DNA of 64,000 nucleotides from Luscinia megarhynchos (taxonomy: Eukaryota > Chordata > Aves > Passeriformes > Turdidae), in the NCBI GenBank assembly GCA_034336665.1, contig JAPFBE010000013.1, positions 23,043,056-23,107,055 of the forward strand, written 5' to 3'. The notes beneath the pieces are model-generated. The model saw nothing but the letters and a program-made list of their open reading frames with translations, searched no databases and had not been told where the DNA came from. The position numbers and the translations under genes are program-made. Shown here piece after piece: positions 37,706-49,000 of this stretch. Position 1 is the stretch's first letter; each line of letters starts with the position of its first letter.

Positions 37706-37711
37706 AATAAA
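37706..37711 (+). terminator. UPK1B: Poly(A) signal of UPK1B
   Basis: The first canonical AATAAA downstream of the UPK1B stop, 548 bases away, in CAGCAATAAAAACAAG. It implies a 3' UTR of roughly 570 bases. Confidence 0.6.
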
Positions 37712-39433
37712 AACAAGTCATTGATAAAAAGTCTGTTGCTAGTCAACCCCAAAAAAAGGCTACCTTACTCCTCAGCAATTTGCTGCCTATATGCTAGCCT
37801 ACCTCCTGTCACTGTTGAAATTACTGCATGTGATCCTACCTTCAGAAGTACCACTCCAGGAAAAGCTCCACTTGCTAACAAGCAGCTCCTTCAAAAAAGC
37901 TGTTATGTACTTCACACAAGATTTCAAACTTCTACAGGCTAGAATTTGTGCAGAATCCAAGGGGTTCTGTGCTGTAGTTGCCTTTGCAAACATGGCTCCT
38001 GATTTATTGTACTTCTTGCATCAGCTATCTGTGTGTAAATGGTCTCTGTGCCATTTCCCTTCTGCATCCCTGGACCAGGTATGACAAAAGGCAAAAAATG
38101 GCCATGAGTAACTCTTGTGAAAAAAAAAATGCAAGGAAGGAGCTAACTGAACCAAACTCAGTCCTTACATCAGTGCTTGCAGTTCAGTAAAGGCTGTTTA
38201 CTTTGGTCCAGACTGAGCTGGTGTCTTTCCTAGTGAATGCTTCAGTAGTTAAATGTATTGTGAGAAATGTGCTCCTAGAGCACAGAGTGTTTCCTAGAGC
38301 AACATAGAGTGTTTTAAGGTGAAGCCTCTCCCAAAAATCTACTGATTCAGGTCCTGGTGCTTGCCATCTGCTTTGATTCTTTGTTTTTGTATATTCACCA
38401 AAATACTAATTAAAAAGAAGTGGAAGTGAATTTTTTTCTCTTGTTCAAGATTGTGTCTTTGGGAAGGGTAGATAATAAAGGTCTACGTCTGGGACGTAGG
38501 GCAGGACAATGACAGGTTTTAACATCCTGTAACAGAGATGCTAAAGCACCAAGATGCAGCGTGCTACAGAAAGTCACCAGCCAAACAGTTCTTTGCCAGA
38601 GTCCTGGGGGAGAGGAGGAGGAAGATTTAAGGGTGAAGAACTTCAGGAAGAAATGAAAGAAATTGGTCCCTGCAACACAGAAGGAGTTTTCTGTAAGACT
38701 GTGCCTTCAGAACTGACAATCCTCATGGATCAGGCACTCACCTGGTTCGGTAGTGTGGTGACTGTTTTGGAGACTCTGGGAAGTCCCATGAGGAAATTAA
38801 TCTTCAGCACTTTTGTTGTGAGACTTGAGTCATGGATTAACCATGTAGACTGTATAGGGCAATGGTTAGAGTTTGGTTTTCAAGGGGGAAGTTTGGTGGT
38901 CGGGTTGGGTGTTTTTATGTTTATGCTGCAGAATGCTACAGTAATACCTAAATGTAAAGAAATTTAAAGAGAATCAGCATCTGCCAAAATTAGGGAGCCA
39001 TGGTAAAGACTGGATTCTGGCAGAAACTGCAAATTCCTGCCAACTGCAACAGCGGAGAGGAGAGAAATGGGGCAGGAAGTACATGCCAGGCACAGAGACT
39101 CTGTCCTTGCTCAGCCAAACACCTCCGATAACTCTTGGTTGTGGCAGCTGTCGTAGGTAGCTGCCTTCCTGAATAAGGGCCTCTTGCTTGAGTTTTTTCT
39201 GAAACAAATGGGTGAAATAACTGGCTGTGGGACTTTCTAGAAGCTAGTAAGGTCTTCTGAATATGGATGTCCCTGGTCATCTGCCTGGACAAAACAGTAG
39301 GACCACAGAAGCAGGTAAGATCAAATATTATTTTTCTCCTCTGGTCTTTTGCTTCAGATCTTTCTGCTCCATCAAATTGTGGTATGATTACAGCACTGCA
39401 TTTAATATAGAGGAAAATGCTTCTATTTTGAAG
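37712..39433. other. Intergenic DNA left of the provirus
   Basis: A 137-codon open frame (38,554-38,967, +) starting with ATG and ending in a hydrophobic stretch lies here, but it matches no family I know and has no conserved motif. Nothing else is supported. Confidence 0.45.
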
Positions 39434-39438
39434 AAGAT
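39434..39438. repeat. Target site duplication, left (AAGAT)
   Basis: AAGAT directly precedes the 5' LTR and is repeated at 46,024-46,028 directly after the 3' LTR. A 5-bp duplication fits ERVL-type integrases. Confidence 0.9.
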
Positions 39439-40037
39439 TGTTCTGGGTCAGTGTTATGACTACTCCTCTACCTGCCCCCCCACTCTGTCTGCACGGAGCT
39501 GCTGCCGCCTCCCCCGCCCCGGCGGGCCCGGCTGCTGGGCTGCTGCTGCCTGCTGCTTTGGCTGCTGCTGCTGCTGGCCTGCTGCTGCTGCTTTTGCTGC
39601 TGCTTTTGCCGCTTTGGCTGCCGCTTTTTTTTCCCTAGCTTTTGCCCCAGTTTCTCCTGCCCCCAGCTGCTCCCTCTTTCTCTCTCTCTTCTTCCCCTCA
39701 TCCCGAAGATCTGCACCGGCTCCGGACGGAGGGATCTGAACATCAGAGACTGCGTCTGGAAGCCTGCCACAGAAGCTTTGCACCCTTCCCAGCAGGGACT
39801 GACTGAGCTCGTCCATCCTCGCTCACCTTGGTGAAAACGTTTTGTGTCTCCTGGGGATTGTTCTTTCCTGGTGTTGGGAAGTGTTTTGTTAAAATAAACA
39901 AGTTTTTTCCACTTTTTCCCTCGGAGAAAGTTCTTCCCGAACCCGGTAGTGGGAGGGGAAAGGAGTTCTGGGGGTTTATTTTCCTAGGGGGACTCCTTTG
40001 CGAGATATCTCCCGTAAATTTGTCCTAAACCAGGACA
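39439..40037 (+). repeat. 5' LTR
   Basis: The 599-bp LTR starts TGTTCTGGG and ends CCAGGACA. It has a long CTG/CTT-rich pyrimidine-strand tract at about 39,530-39,670 and AATAAA at 39,893-39,898. I see no clear TATA box. Confidence 0.92.
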
Positions 40038-40042
40038 AATCT

Positions 40043-40060
40043 TGGCGCCCAACGTGGGGC
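40043..40060 (+). other. Primer binding site, tRNA-Lys1,2 type
   Basis: TGGCGCCCAACGTGGGGC begins 6 bases after the LTR end and is complementary to the 3' end of tRNA-Lys1,2, the primer used by several betaretroviruses and spumaviruses. Confidence 0.9.
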
Positions 40061-40096
40061 ACGAGGAAGTGAAAAAAACTTTATTACCTTGTAACT

Positions 40097-42089
40097 GTGT
40101 ATTGGTATAGATTTAAAATGTTTTTTGGGATGGAAGCTGGTATGTGGTTTTGGATACTAGGGTTTTTTGAGGTTTTAATACCTCTCTGGTCTCTGGGGTT
40201 ATTTTCCTATCCGGAAATAGCTCCAGTACTGTCCCTTATTTGTAGTTTTTATACTAGAGGGATAATGACCAAAATATTTATCGGACTGGGCTTGGTTGCG
40301 ATGGCTTGTAAGAGGTTTATAAAGATGCTGGAATCGGTTCCAGGGATATCTTCTGGATCCTGGTTATGGATATGCACTCAGTTTGTTAGAGGAGAAGAGG
40401 GGGAGGAGGCTTTTCAGCCTTTGCTTTCCTTTGTCTCCTCTGAATTTTTTACATCTTTATTAGAAAATGTGCAAGTTTCCCTGAATACTAAAGAGATTAT
40501 CTTTCTGATGTTTAATTTAGTAAGCTTTTTATACACTGTTTACAGTTTATATAAAATGAGAGCTGAGATTTCTAGAGGGGCTGGTGTAACTCCTGATTTA
40601 AGAGCAAAGCAAAATGTAAAGAGTCCTAAATGGTGTGGGAAATGGCAGGACCTAGGCCAAATGTTAAAGGAATTTTCTGATCCTATAGTTTGGGACTTTC
40701 CTCAGGAGAAAATTCAAAACCCAGCTGAGGTGGTAAAATATTTGAAAAAGAAGTGCCATGATAACCCTAAGGAAAAAAAGATCATTGCAGTGAGCTGGGC
40801 CCTGGCGTATGCTTATCGTAGCCTGTTAGATAGTGTAGGACCACAGACAGCAGACAGGGAACACGGAGATAGAATAGTTACCATCCCAGTGACTCAGGAT
40901 GTAGTAAACACTCCAGACTTGAGGACAGGGGCGAAATTGGATAATAAGCTTCAACCAATGGCTGTGGCTACTAGCACCAGAAGTGGAAAGTGCACAAAGA
41001 AGACCGATCGGCCTGTAGATGATGATGATGAGGATGCAGGAGAAGGACCCTCAACGCCTCCTGATATAAAATCAAGAATAAAAACAACTAGTGTGAGATC
41101 AGAGACTAATAATGAGTCCCTGTCCCTAAAGGATCTTCGTGGTCTGAGGAAGGATTATACGAGACGACCCGATGAGTCCATAATTAGTTGGCTAGTCCGG
41201 CTTTGGGATGCGGCAGGCGAGGCTACCATCGTAAATGGCACTAAAGCGAGACACCTGGGATCCCTGTCACATGATCCTGTCATCGATCAGGGAATGATGA
41301 GGGAGGCTAACCCTCAAAGCCTCTGGGCACGGGTCCTAGACAGTGTGGCACAAAGATATCTGTGTGCCGATGACCTATATATGCAACAAACCCGATGGAA
41401 AACCATGGAGCAAGGGATCCAACGACTAAAGGAAATGGCAGTGGCGAAGATAATTTTTTTCGGAGGATGTAACAACTAGGAATCCGGACCTGGTCCCATG
41501 CACACCGGTGATGTGGAAAAAACTTGTGAGACTCGGGCCATCTGAATACGCCTCTGCCTTAGCAATACTGAAGCGAGAAGAGGTACATGAGACAGTTCTT
41601 GATATGGCTACGAAGCTTCGAGCCTATGCGGATGCTGTGCATGGCCCAACACATGCCAGAATCGCAGCCGTGAAAACACACATGCAGAACTTAAAGGACA
41701 AGATAGAGGAAAATCATAAGAGGCTCAGAGAGGAGATTAAGGAGGACCTCCTCCAAATTTCAGCAGTGCAAGTTAAACGTCCTGGTATCCAACGTAGACG
41801 TTTCCCCAATGGGGAGAGGAGGTATACTCCTCGAGCCGAGTTGTGGTTTTTCTTACAGGATTCTGGAGAAAACATGAGGAGCTGGGATGGGAAGCCTACG
41901 GCTGCTCTGGCACAACGGGTGCGTGATCTGAAGGAAGGCAAGATTAAAAGAGGAAGTTCCGCCAAAAGGAGAGCTGCTCCTGTTTCCCGTAGTCAAAATG
42001 CCAAACATGATAATGATAATGACATGTCTGACCCTCTTGAGGGAACCTCTAAAACCTATGCCCCGGAAAAAAAGAATAATCAGGCTTAG
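40097..42089 (+). pseudogene. gag: Gag of the ERVL-like provirus, frameshifted
   Basis: Gag forms the virus core. An ATG at 40,097 opens 460 codons to 41,479. The next segment (about 41,460-42,089) continues 1 base out of frame and ends in TAG; the break falls at a run of seven T (41,454-41,460), consistent with one extra base. The N-terminal 150 residues are unusually hydrophobic, with three likely membrane-type segments (about 10-53, 57-73 and 131-150). The middle is acidic with a DDDDED run. The C-terminal part has a helical, charged region and a basic tail but no CCHC zinc knuckle, as in foamy viruses and ERVL. The assignment rests on position between the primer site and protease. Confidence 0.8.
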
Positions 42090-42149
42090 AGGGGCCCTGC
42101 CTCTAGCCAGGGTGAGGCGAGGGAGAACCGTGTTTTTTGGACCGTGTGA

Positions 42150-45100
42150 ATTCGGTGGCCTGGCACATCGAAACCACGGAAGTATAAAGCTTTAGTGGAT
42201 ACAGGAGCACAGTGTACAATAATTCCATCAAAATATGTGGGAGAAGAATCCGTTTCTATTGCTGGTGTGACAGGTGGATCGCAGAACTTTACCATAGTGG
42301 AAGCTGAAGTGAGTTTAACTGGCAAGAAGTGGAAAAAACATCTTATTGTGACTGGTCCAAAGGCCCCATGTATTTTGGAAATAGATGACCTCCGAAGTGG
42401 GTATTTTAAGGACCCAAAAGGTCTTAAGTGGGCATTTGGAATAGCTGCTGTGATGTCAGAGCATATTCGGCAACTGAATACCTTGCCTGGACTATCTGAA
42501 AATCCGATTACTGTAGGACTTCTGAAAGGGGAAGAGCAAAGGGTACCAACTGCCACTTCCGTAGTACATCGCCGGCAATATAGGACAACTCGAGATGCTG
42601 TGATCCCCATCCATAAGATGATCCGGGAGCTAGAGAGCCAAGGGGTGGTCAGCAAAACCCACTCACCCTTCAACAGCCCCATCTGGCCTGTGCGCAAGCC
42701 TGACGGAGAATGGAGACTGACTGTGGACTACCGCGCATTGAATAAAGTCACCCCACCACTGAGCGCTGCCGTGCCGGACATGCTAGAGCTCCAGTACAAG
42801 CTAGAGTCCAAGGCAGCAAGGTGGTATGCCACCATTGACATTGCCAATGCGTTTTTCTCTATTCCTTTGGCTGCAGAGTGCAGGCCTCAGTTTGCTTTCA
42901 CCTGGAGGGGCGTGCAGTACACCTGGAACCGACTGCCCCAGGGGTGGAAACATAGTCCCACCATCTGCCATGGGCTGATCCAGGCTGCACTAAAAAAGGG
43001 TGAGGCTCCAAAACATTTGCAGTACATCAATGACATCATTGTGTGGGAAAATACAGCAGAAGAAGTGTTTGAGAAAGAAAAGGAAATTATCCAAATCCTC
43101 CTGGAAGCTGGTTTTGCCATTAAGAAGAGTAAAGTCAAGGGACCTGCTCGTGAAATCCAGTTCCTAAAAGTGAAGTGGCAAGATGGAAGACGTCAGATTC
43201 CCACTGATGTTATTAACAAAATCACAGCTATGTCTCCACCCACTAACAAGAAAGAAACACAAGCTTTCTTGGGTGCTATAGGCTTTTAGAGAATGCACAT
43301 CCCCGAGTACAGTCAAATTGTGAGCCCTCTTTACCAGGTCACTCAGAAGAAGAATAATTTCCACTGAGGGCCTGAACAACAGCAAGCCTTCGCCCAGATT
43401 AAACAAGAAATTGCCCATGCAGAAGCTCTTAGCCCAGTTAGGACGGGGCCAAATGTGAAGAATGTGCTCTATTCTGCAGCCGGGAACCACGGTTTGTCTT
43501 GAAGTCTGTGGCAAAAGGTGCCTGGTGAGACCCAAGGCCGACCCCTGGGGTTTTGGAGCAAAAGTTACAGAGGATCAGAAGGCAACTATACCCCAACAGA
43601 AAAGAAAATCTTGGCCGCCTATAAGGGAGTCCAAGCTGCTTCAGAAGTGATCGGCGCAGAAGCTCAACTCCTCTTGGCACCCTGACTGCCAGTGCTGGGG
43701 TGGATGCTCAGCGGAAAGGTTCCCTCCACCCACCATGCCACCAGTGCCACATAAAGCAAGTAGATTGCCCTCATCACTCAGCGCGCCCGGATTGGAAAAA
43801 ATCGTCCCAGGATTTTAGAAATAATTACAAACTGGACAGAAAGTGAAAAATTCAGTGTCACGGATGAGGAAGAAAAACCAGTGACCCGGGCTGAAGAAGC
43901 TCCTCCATACAGCCAGCTGCCAGCAGAGGAAGCACGTTACGCTCTATTCACCGACGGTTCCTGTCGCATCGTAGGGATGAACCGGAGGTGGAAAGCAGCT
44001 GTATGGAGCCCGACACGACGGGTCGCAGAGGCCATTGAAAAAAAGGGCGGATCAAGTCAGCTTGCTGAACTTAAAGCTATTCAACTGGCCCTAAACGTTG
44101 CAGAAAGAGAGAAATGGCCGAAACTCTATGTGTACACTGATTCCTAAATGGTGGCCAATGCTCTGTGGGGATGGTTGAAAAAATAGAAAGAGGCAAACTG
44201 GCAGCGCAGAGGAAAACCAATTTGGGCTGCTGAAGAATGGAAAAACATCGCTACTCGGTTAAAGAAACTACCTGTGAAAGTTCACCATGTAGATGCCCAT
44301 GTCCCCAGAAGTAAAGCCAATGAAAAGCAGCAAAACAATCAGCAAGTAAATCAGGCTGCAAAGATAGGGGTGTCTAAAATAAATCTTGACTGGGAGCACA
44401 AGGGAGAGTTGTTCCTAGAACGATGGGCCCATGATGCCTCAGGCCACCAGGGTAGAGATGCCACCTATAAGTGGGCACGAGACCAAGGGGTGGATCTTAC
44501 CATGGACAGCATAACACAAGTTATCCATGACTGTGACACCTGCGCTGCCATCAAGCAGGCTAAGCGAGTGAAGCCTCTCTGGTATGGTGGACGTTGGTCG
44601 AAGTACAAGTACGGGGAGGCTTGGCAGATTGATTACATCACACTGCCTCAGACTCGCCAGGGCAAACGTTATGTGCTGACCATGGTGGAAGCCACTACCG
44701 GCTGGTTGGAGACCTACCCTGTGTCCCATGCTACTGCCCGCAACACCATCCTGGGCCTGGAAAAGCAGGTCCTTTGGAGGCATGGTACCCCTGAGAGGAT
44801 TGAGTCAGACAATGGGACTCATTTTAAAAATAACCTCATCAACACCTGGGCTAGGGAACACGGTATTGAGTGGGTGTATCACATCCCTTACCATGCACCA
44901 GCTGCGGGTAAAGTGGAGAGGTACAATGGATTGTTGAAGACCACCTTGAAAGCATTGGGTGGGGGGTCTTTTAAAAACTGGGAACAACATCTAGCAAAGG
45001 CTACTTGGTTAGTTAACACCAGAGGTTCCATCAACCGAGCAGGTCCTGCCCAGTCTAACTCCCTTAATATAGTGGATAGAGATAAAGTTCCAGTGGCCCA

Positions 45101-45266
45101 AGTTAAAGGTTTGTTAGGAAAGGTAGTATGGGTTAATCCTGCCTCGAGTACAGGCAAACCCATTCGTAAAATTGTCTTTGCTCAAGGACCAGGATGTACG
45201 TGGTGGGTAATGCAGAAAAATGGAACAACACAATGTGTACCTCAGGAAAATCTAATTGTGAGGTGA
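42150..45266 (+). pseudogene. pol: Pol of the ERVL-like provirus (PR-RT-RH-IN), stop-ridden
   Basis: Pol copies the RNA genome and inserts the DNA. One frame runs through the whole 3.1 kb: protease with LVDTGAQCTIIP near 42,192, RT from about 42,640 (LPQGWKHSPTICHG, catalytic site YINDI where family members have two Asp), RNase H with FTDGS near 43,948 and YTDS at 44,136, and integrase. The integrase has H, H, C, C zinc residues at 44,430-44,543, then a D, D, E triad with 35 residues between the second D and E (D in WQIDY, D in SDNG, E in KVERYNG). In-frame stops lie at 43,287, 43,365, 43,500, 43,683, 43,752, 43,761, 44,145 and 44,184, with two more upstream (42,087 and 42,147). There are no indels in Pol, which is unusual for this many stops. 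Confidence 0.92.
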
Positions 45267-45418
45267 AACAAAAGAAATAACATAAATGTTAAAGGCCTGA
45301 GTAAGTAAAATGAGAGGAAACGTGTAAGTGTTAAAGGTTTAAGCAAGTAAATAAAAGCTTTTACATTGTATAGTGGTGTATATATCCCAATCGTGTGTCA
45401 ATGTTCACGATGTGGGAT

Positions 45419-45429
45419 AAGGGGTGGAA
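45419..45429 (+). other. Polypurine tract
   Basis: AAGGGGTGGAA, a purine run with one T, sits directly before the TG of the 3' LTR. This is the expected place for the plus-strand primer. Confidence 0.8.
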
Positions 45430-46023
45430 TGTCCTGGGTCAGTGTTATGACTACTCTTCTACCTGCTCCCTCCCTCTGTCTGCACGGAGCTGCTGCCGCC
45501 TCCCCCGCCCGGGGCCCGGCTGCTGGGCTGCTGCTGCCTGCTGCTTTGGCTGCTGCTGCTGCTGGCCTGCTGCTGCTGCTTTTGCTGCTGCTTTTGCCGC
45601 TTTGGCTGCCGCTTTTCCCCTAGCTTTTGCCCCAGCTTCTCCTGCCCCCAGCTGCTCCCTCTTTCTCTCTCTCTTCTTCCCCTCATCCCGAAGATCTGCA
45701 CCGGCTCCGGACGGAGGGATCTGAACATCAGAGACTGTGTCTGGAAGCCTGCCACAGAAGCTTTGCACCCTTCCCAGCAGGGACTGACTGAGCTCGTCCA
45801 TCCTCGCTCACCTTGGTGAAAACGTTTTGTGTCTCCTGGGGATTGTTCTTTCCTGGTGTTGGGAAGTGTTTTGTTAAAATAAACAAGTTTTTTCCACTTT
45901 TTTCCCTCGAAGAAAGTTCTTCCCAAACCCGGTAGTGGGAGGGGAAAGGAGTTCCGGGGGTTTATTTTCCTAGGAGGACTCCTTTGCGAGATATCTCCCG
46001 CAAATTTGTCCTAAACCAGGACA
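45430..46023 (+). repeat. 3' LTR
   Basis: The 594-bp LTR starts TGTCCTGGG and ends CCAGGACA, with AATAAA at 45,878-45,883. Compared with the 5' LTR it differs mainly by C/T and G/A transitions, a shorter T run near 45,613 and a small gap in the GC-rich part near 45,510. Confidence 0.92.
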
Positions 46024-46028
46024 AAGAT
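46024..46028. repeat. Target site duplication, right (AAGAT)
   Basis: Perfect copy of the 5 bases at 39,434-39,438. Confidence 0.9.
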
Positions 46029-49000
46029 AAACTGAGAATACTTTAAATAAATGATTGCAGTATTAACTGCTCCAACCAGTTGCAAATGATACCATTGACT
46101 TATTACATAAATGGCAGCTCAAGTCAATTCGGTTTGGGTTCTGCAAATTTGCTTTCTGCTTCTTAAGCCCTTACCTCCCTTTGCACTTCATGATTTGTGT
46201 ACTAACAAAAATAAAAGTTCTGAGCAAGTGATCCAGGCAATATTGGATCTATGCAGAAGTCCTAAACATGTCACAGTGCATTCAGAAAAACCCAGAACTA
46301 TGGGAGAAGGAGAGGATTTGACTGATGACAGAATGATGCTGATCAGCATAATGAAAAATCCTGCTGGAAAATCAGAAAAAAATGTGCTTCTCAAGGTTGA
46401 TTCTAGCCTCTGAAATTACCTGGGGTGCCAGGGAAAGGGTGAGGAAGGGATAGAGTTTGTGATAGGAATGGTAGTGAACAGGCTTATGTGTCAGCTGAGA
46501 CTTGTAAAAAAAAATCCTCAGCTGTTTGGATTGCTTCCTGAAGGCATGGATGTACGTGGTCTTCAGAGCAGGCAATATGCATGTGTGCATGAGAACTACT
46601 GGACTAAGACATCCTGCTAAGACAGGATGAGGAAAAAAAAATGCTGCAGGTGAAAGTCATTTGGTTTGTTTGCAGATTTGCTTTGTGTGTTTATTCTCTG
46701 TAGGTGTGAATATTCATAGTTCTCTCTTGGCAATATAAGCACACCTAAATTTTCCCATGGAGCTACCAAATGTATTTTTAGATTATTAACCTATTGCAAT
46801 ACTCCCAGCTCTGAGAAATCAAGTCTTGCTGAGAAGCATCCTCTGTTCATAGCTGAAAAGTGGTGAGCCCTCCAGTCGTAAAAGAACCCACATCCTCAGC
46901 TGCTGCCCTCCCACACACACAGAAATGTAACCTGGCATTTTTCACACTGCTGAATGTTTGTTGCTGGCAGTGCTGAAGGTCTCTGTTCCTTCAGGCATGG
47001 GGCAATGTGGGACTGCCTTTGTGTATTTTGTGCCTCAACCCCATTTTTCCAACAAGTTTTCCTACCCCTTCTTCCTTTCCCCCCACTCCTTCTGCATGAG
47101 ACCTCTTTGCACAGACCCTTTCAGGCCCTGTTTTTCTTTACCTTACTGGTTCATGTACAACATACAATGGCCATTATGTGCCATACTTGCATCTGGCTAC
47201 ACACCTCATTGGGAAAACTAGGAACCAGGCTGACAGTGGTGGTCAGTATCTTCTGACTAGGGTGATTTGTTCCCTTTCCTGCTCACTGGCATCTTAGTTT
47301 TTCATATTCCTTACAACAGGGCCTCATGCCAAGCAAATGTTTATTGGGATGTCCTAAAACTAGCTCATAAATGAATCCTCCTACTCCCAACCCTTGGCAG
47401 CCCTGCTCTGCTTGGCAACTGGGGAAATCCCCTGCAATGTGTGGTATGCTGGGAACCTCCTGAAAGAGCTCTCCTTGCAATCTCAGGCATCTGTCTTTAG
47501 GAGATCCCGCTTTGGGAGCAGTGGATTATGACTGCTGGGTTTATCCCCAACAGGAAAAAAGGTGAGGGTGTTTCTGACTTGCTCACGAGGTGAAATTACA
47601 TCACAGGCAAGGTCATGTACAGTTCCTGCAGGATCACCAGGATTAACCCTGCAAGAGAGACAAGTGATGAACAGTGAGCTGCTCTGGTTACCCAGGGCTG
47701 TTGCTAACTGTAGGGCAATGCAGGACTTCTCTGTTTTTCCCAAAGCAATGCTCACCTTTAGCAGGGTACTGTGGCTGGCACAGAGGCTGGAGACTCTAAA
47801 GTCAAGTCACTTCAAAAAATCCCTGTGAATAACCAGCCTGGTCCTTTTATACTGTCTGACTCTTGATGTTTAAGTAAATTATCCCACAGTGCAAAATAAA
47901 ATTTAAAAAAAACAACAACAACAACAACAACAAAAAGCTGTTTGTGAGCACTATTTTTTATTCTTCTGATCCCTGTGAAGGGAGAGGGAAAGAGAACGTT
48001 ACCTGATATTCTTCAGACTTGTGGCTGTTGAGTGTTGAGGTTTTTTTCCTTTTTGGGTTTTACTTATCTAGAAACTTCCTCTGTTGAATAATCATCATGT
48101 GTATTATTTTCCTTTCTCCAGTTCTGGTTGTTCTTATGTTTGTGTGCCTTGTGGTTCTTTCTTAAGCAGCTACAAACTCTTTTTTTAAGTAATTTCCTCT
48201 TACTGAATTCAAATAATTCTTGGTCTTTTCAGATAAGGGATGTAAACTATAGAGAAATGCACCCTCTGCAGCAGATGTGCTATGGAAGTAAAAAGGTCCC
48301 ATTTTAAGATGGATCTGGACCCGATTTGCAATCATAATTCCTAGGACTTGTCTAGGTTTGCAAAGTGTGGCTCATCTCACACTGCAGTCTGCTAAAAAGA
48401 CATACAAGAATACCTACCCTTTAATTATGGTGTGAGACAAACATTTGAGTTTTAACGCCACACTATGTCTAACTTCTGGGGGCAGCAGGACTCGGCCAGA
48501 TCTGAATTTTGCAGATCCCATTCATTTCTAATCTTTAACACTGAAACTGTTCATCCTTTACCCTTGTGGTGAGGCACATTCTCTGAAAAGTTTATCCTGC
48601 TCAGATGGAAAACAAACTCAGAAATCTCACTCCCTTTCTCTATTTTCGCTGTTATGATTCTGTTCTTTTTGTTGGTGGTGTTGCCTTGTGCCAGTCTCCC
48701 TTCCCTGCACTGCCTGCCTCCCCTTTGCTGCCAGTTGACCTTTAGCCCCAGCCAGTGGGATGTCCTGCTGCCCAGAGCTGCTGGAGTCCTGTCTTGCAGT
48801 GAGGATGCAAGAGACACCAGTGTCAAATGCTCCTTGGTGCTGGGTAAAGTTGATTCTTGGTTAACATCCAGGTTGTGAACTTGTTTAATCCTGGTTTTGG
48901 CTTAACTGAAAGTATCCAAAATGCCGTAGCTGTGGCTTCCAATACAACCTATGCAGGGTGTTGTCCTGAGTCACGCAGGTAAAAGAAACTGGCTGGAAGA

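Larger units (their letters stand above)
39439..46023 (+). mobile_element. Near full-length ERVL-like endogenous retrovirus, env-less
   Basis: The element is 6,585 bp in order: 5' LTR, tRNA-Lys primer site, gag, protease, reverse transcriptase, RNase H, integrase, polypurine tract, 3' LTR. It is bounded by the 5-bp duplication AAGAT. Only about 160 bases separate the integrase stop from the 3' LTR, so there is no env. The 5-bp duplication, missing env, Gag without zinc knuckles and Pol type all fit class III (ERVL). The LTRs differ at about a dozen bases in 594 (roughly 2%), with a few length differences, so insertion is fairly recent on the avian scale. It lies between two convergent host genes. 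Gag has one frameshift and Pol has many stops, so the copy is not expected to be autonomous. Confidence 0.93.

Noticed and set aside
39460..39816. Gln/Lys/Ala-rich - strand frames over the LTR (also 45,451-45,926)
   Set aside because: They are the complement of the CTG-rich LTR tract and occur in both LTRs; a by-product of composition and not a polyQ gene.
42195..43289. Reading the provirus as an intact, recent, functional retrovirus
   Set aside because: The Gag frame is broken, the RT catalytic site is altered and Pol has many stops.
45267..45429. Possible env between integrase and the 3' LTR
   Set aside because: Only about 160 bases remain, with no frame of useful length; the element is env-less.
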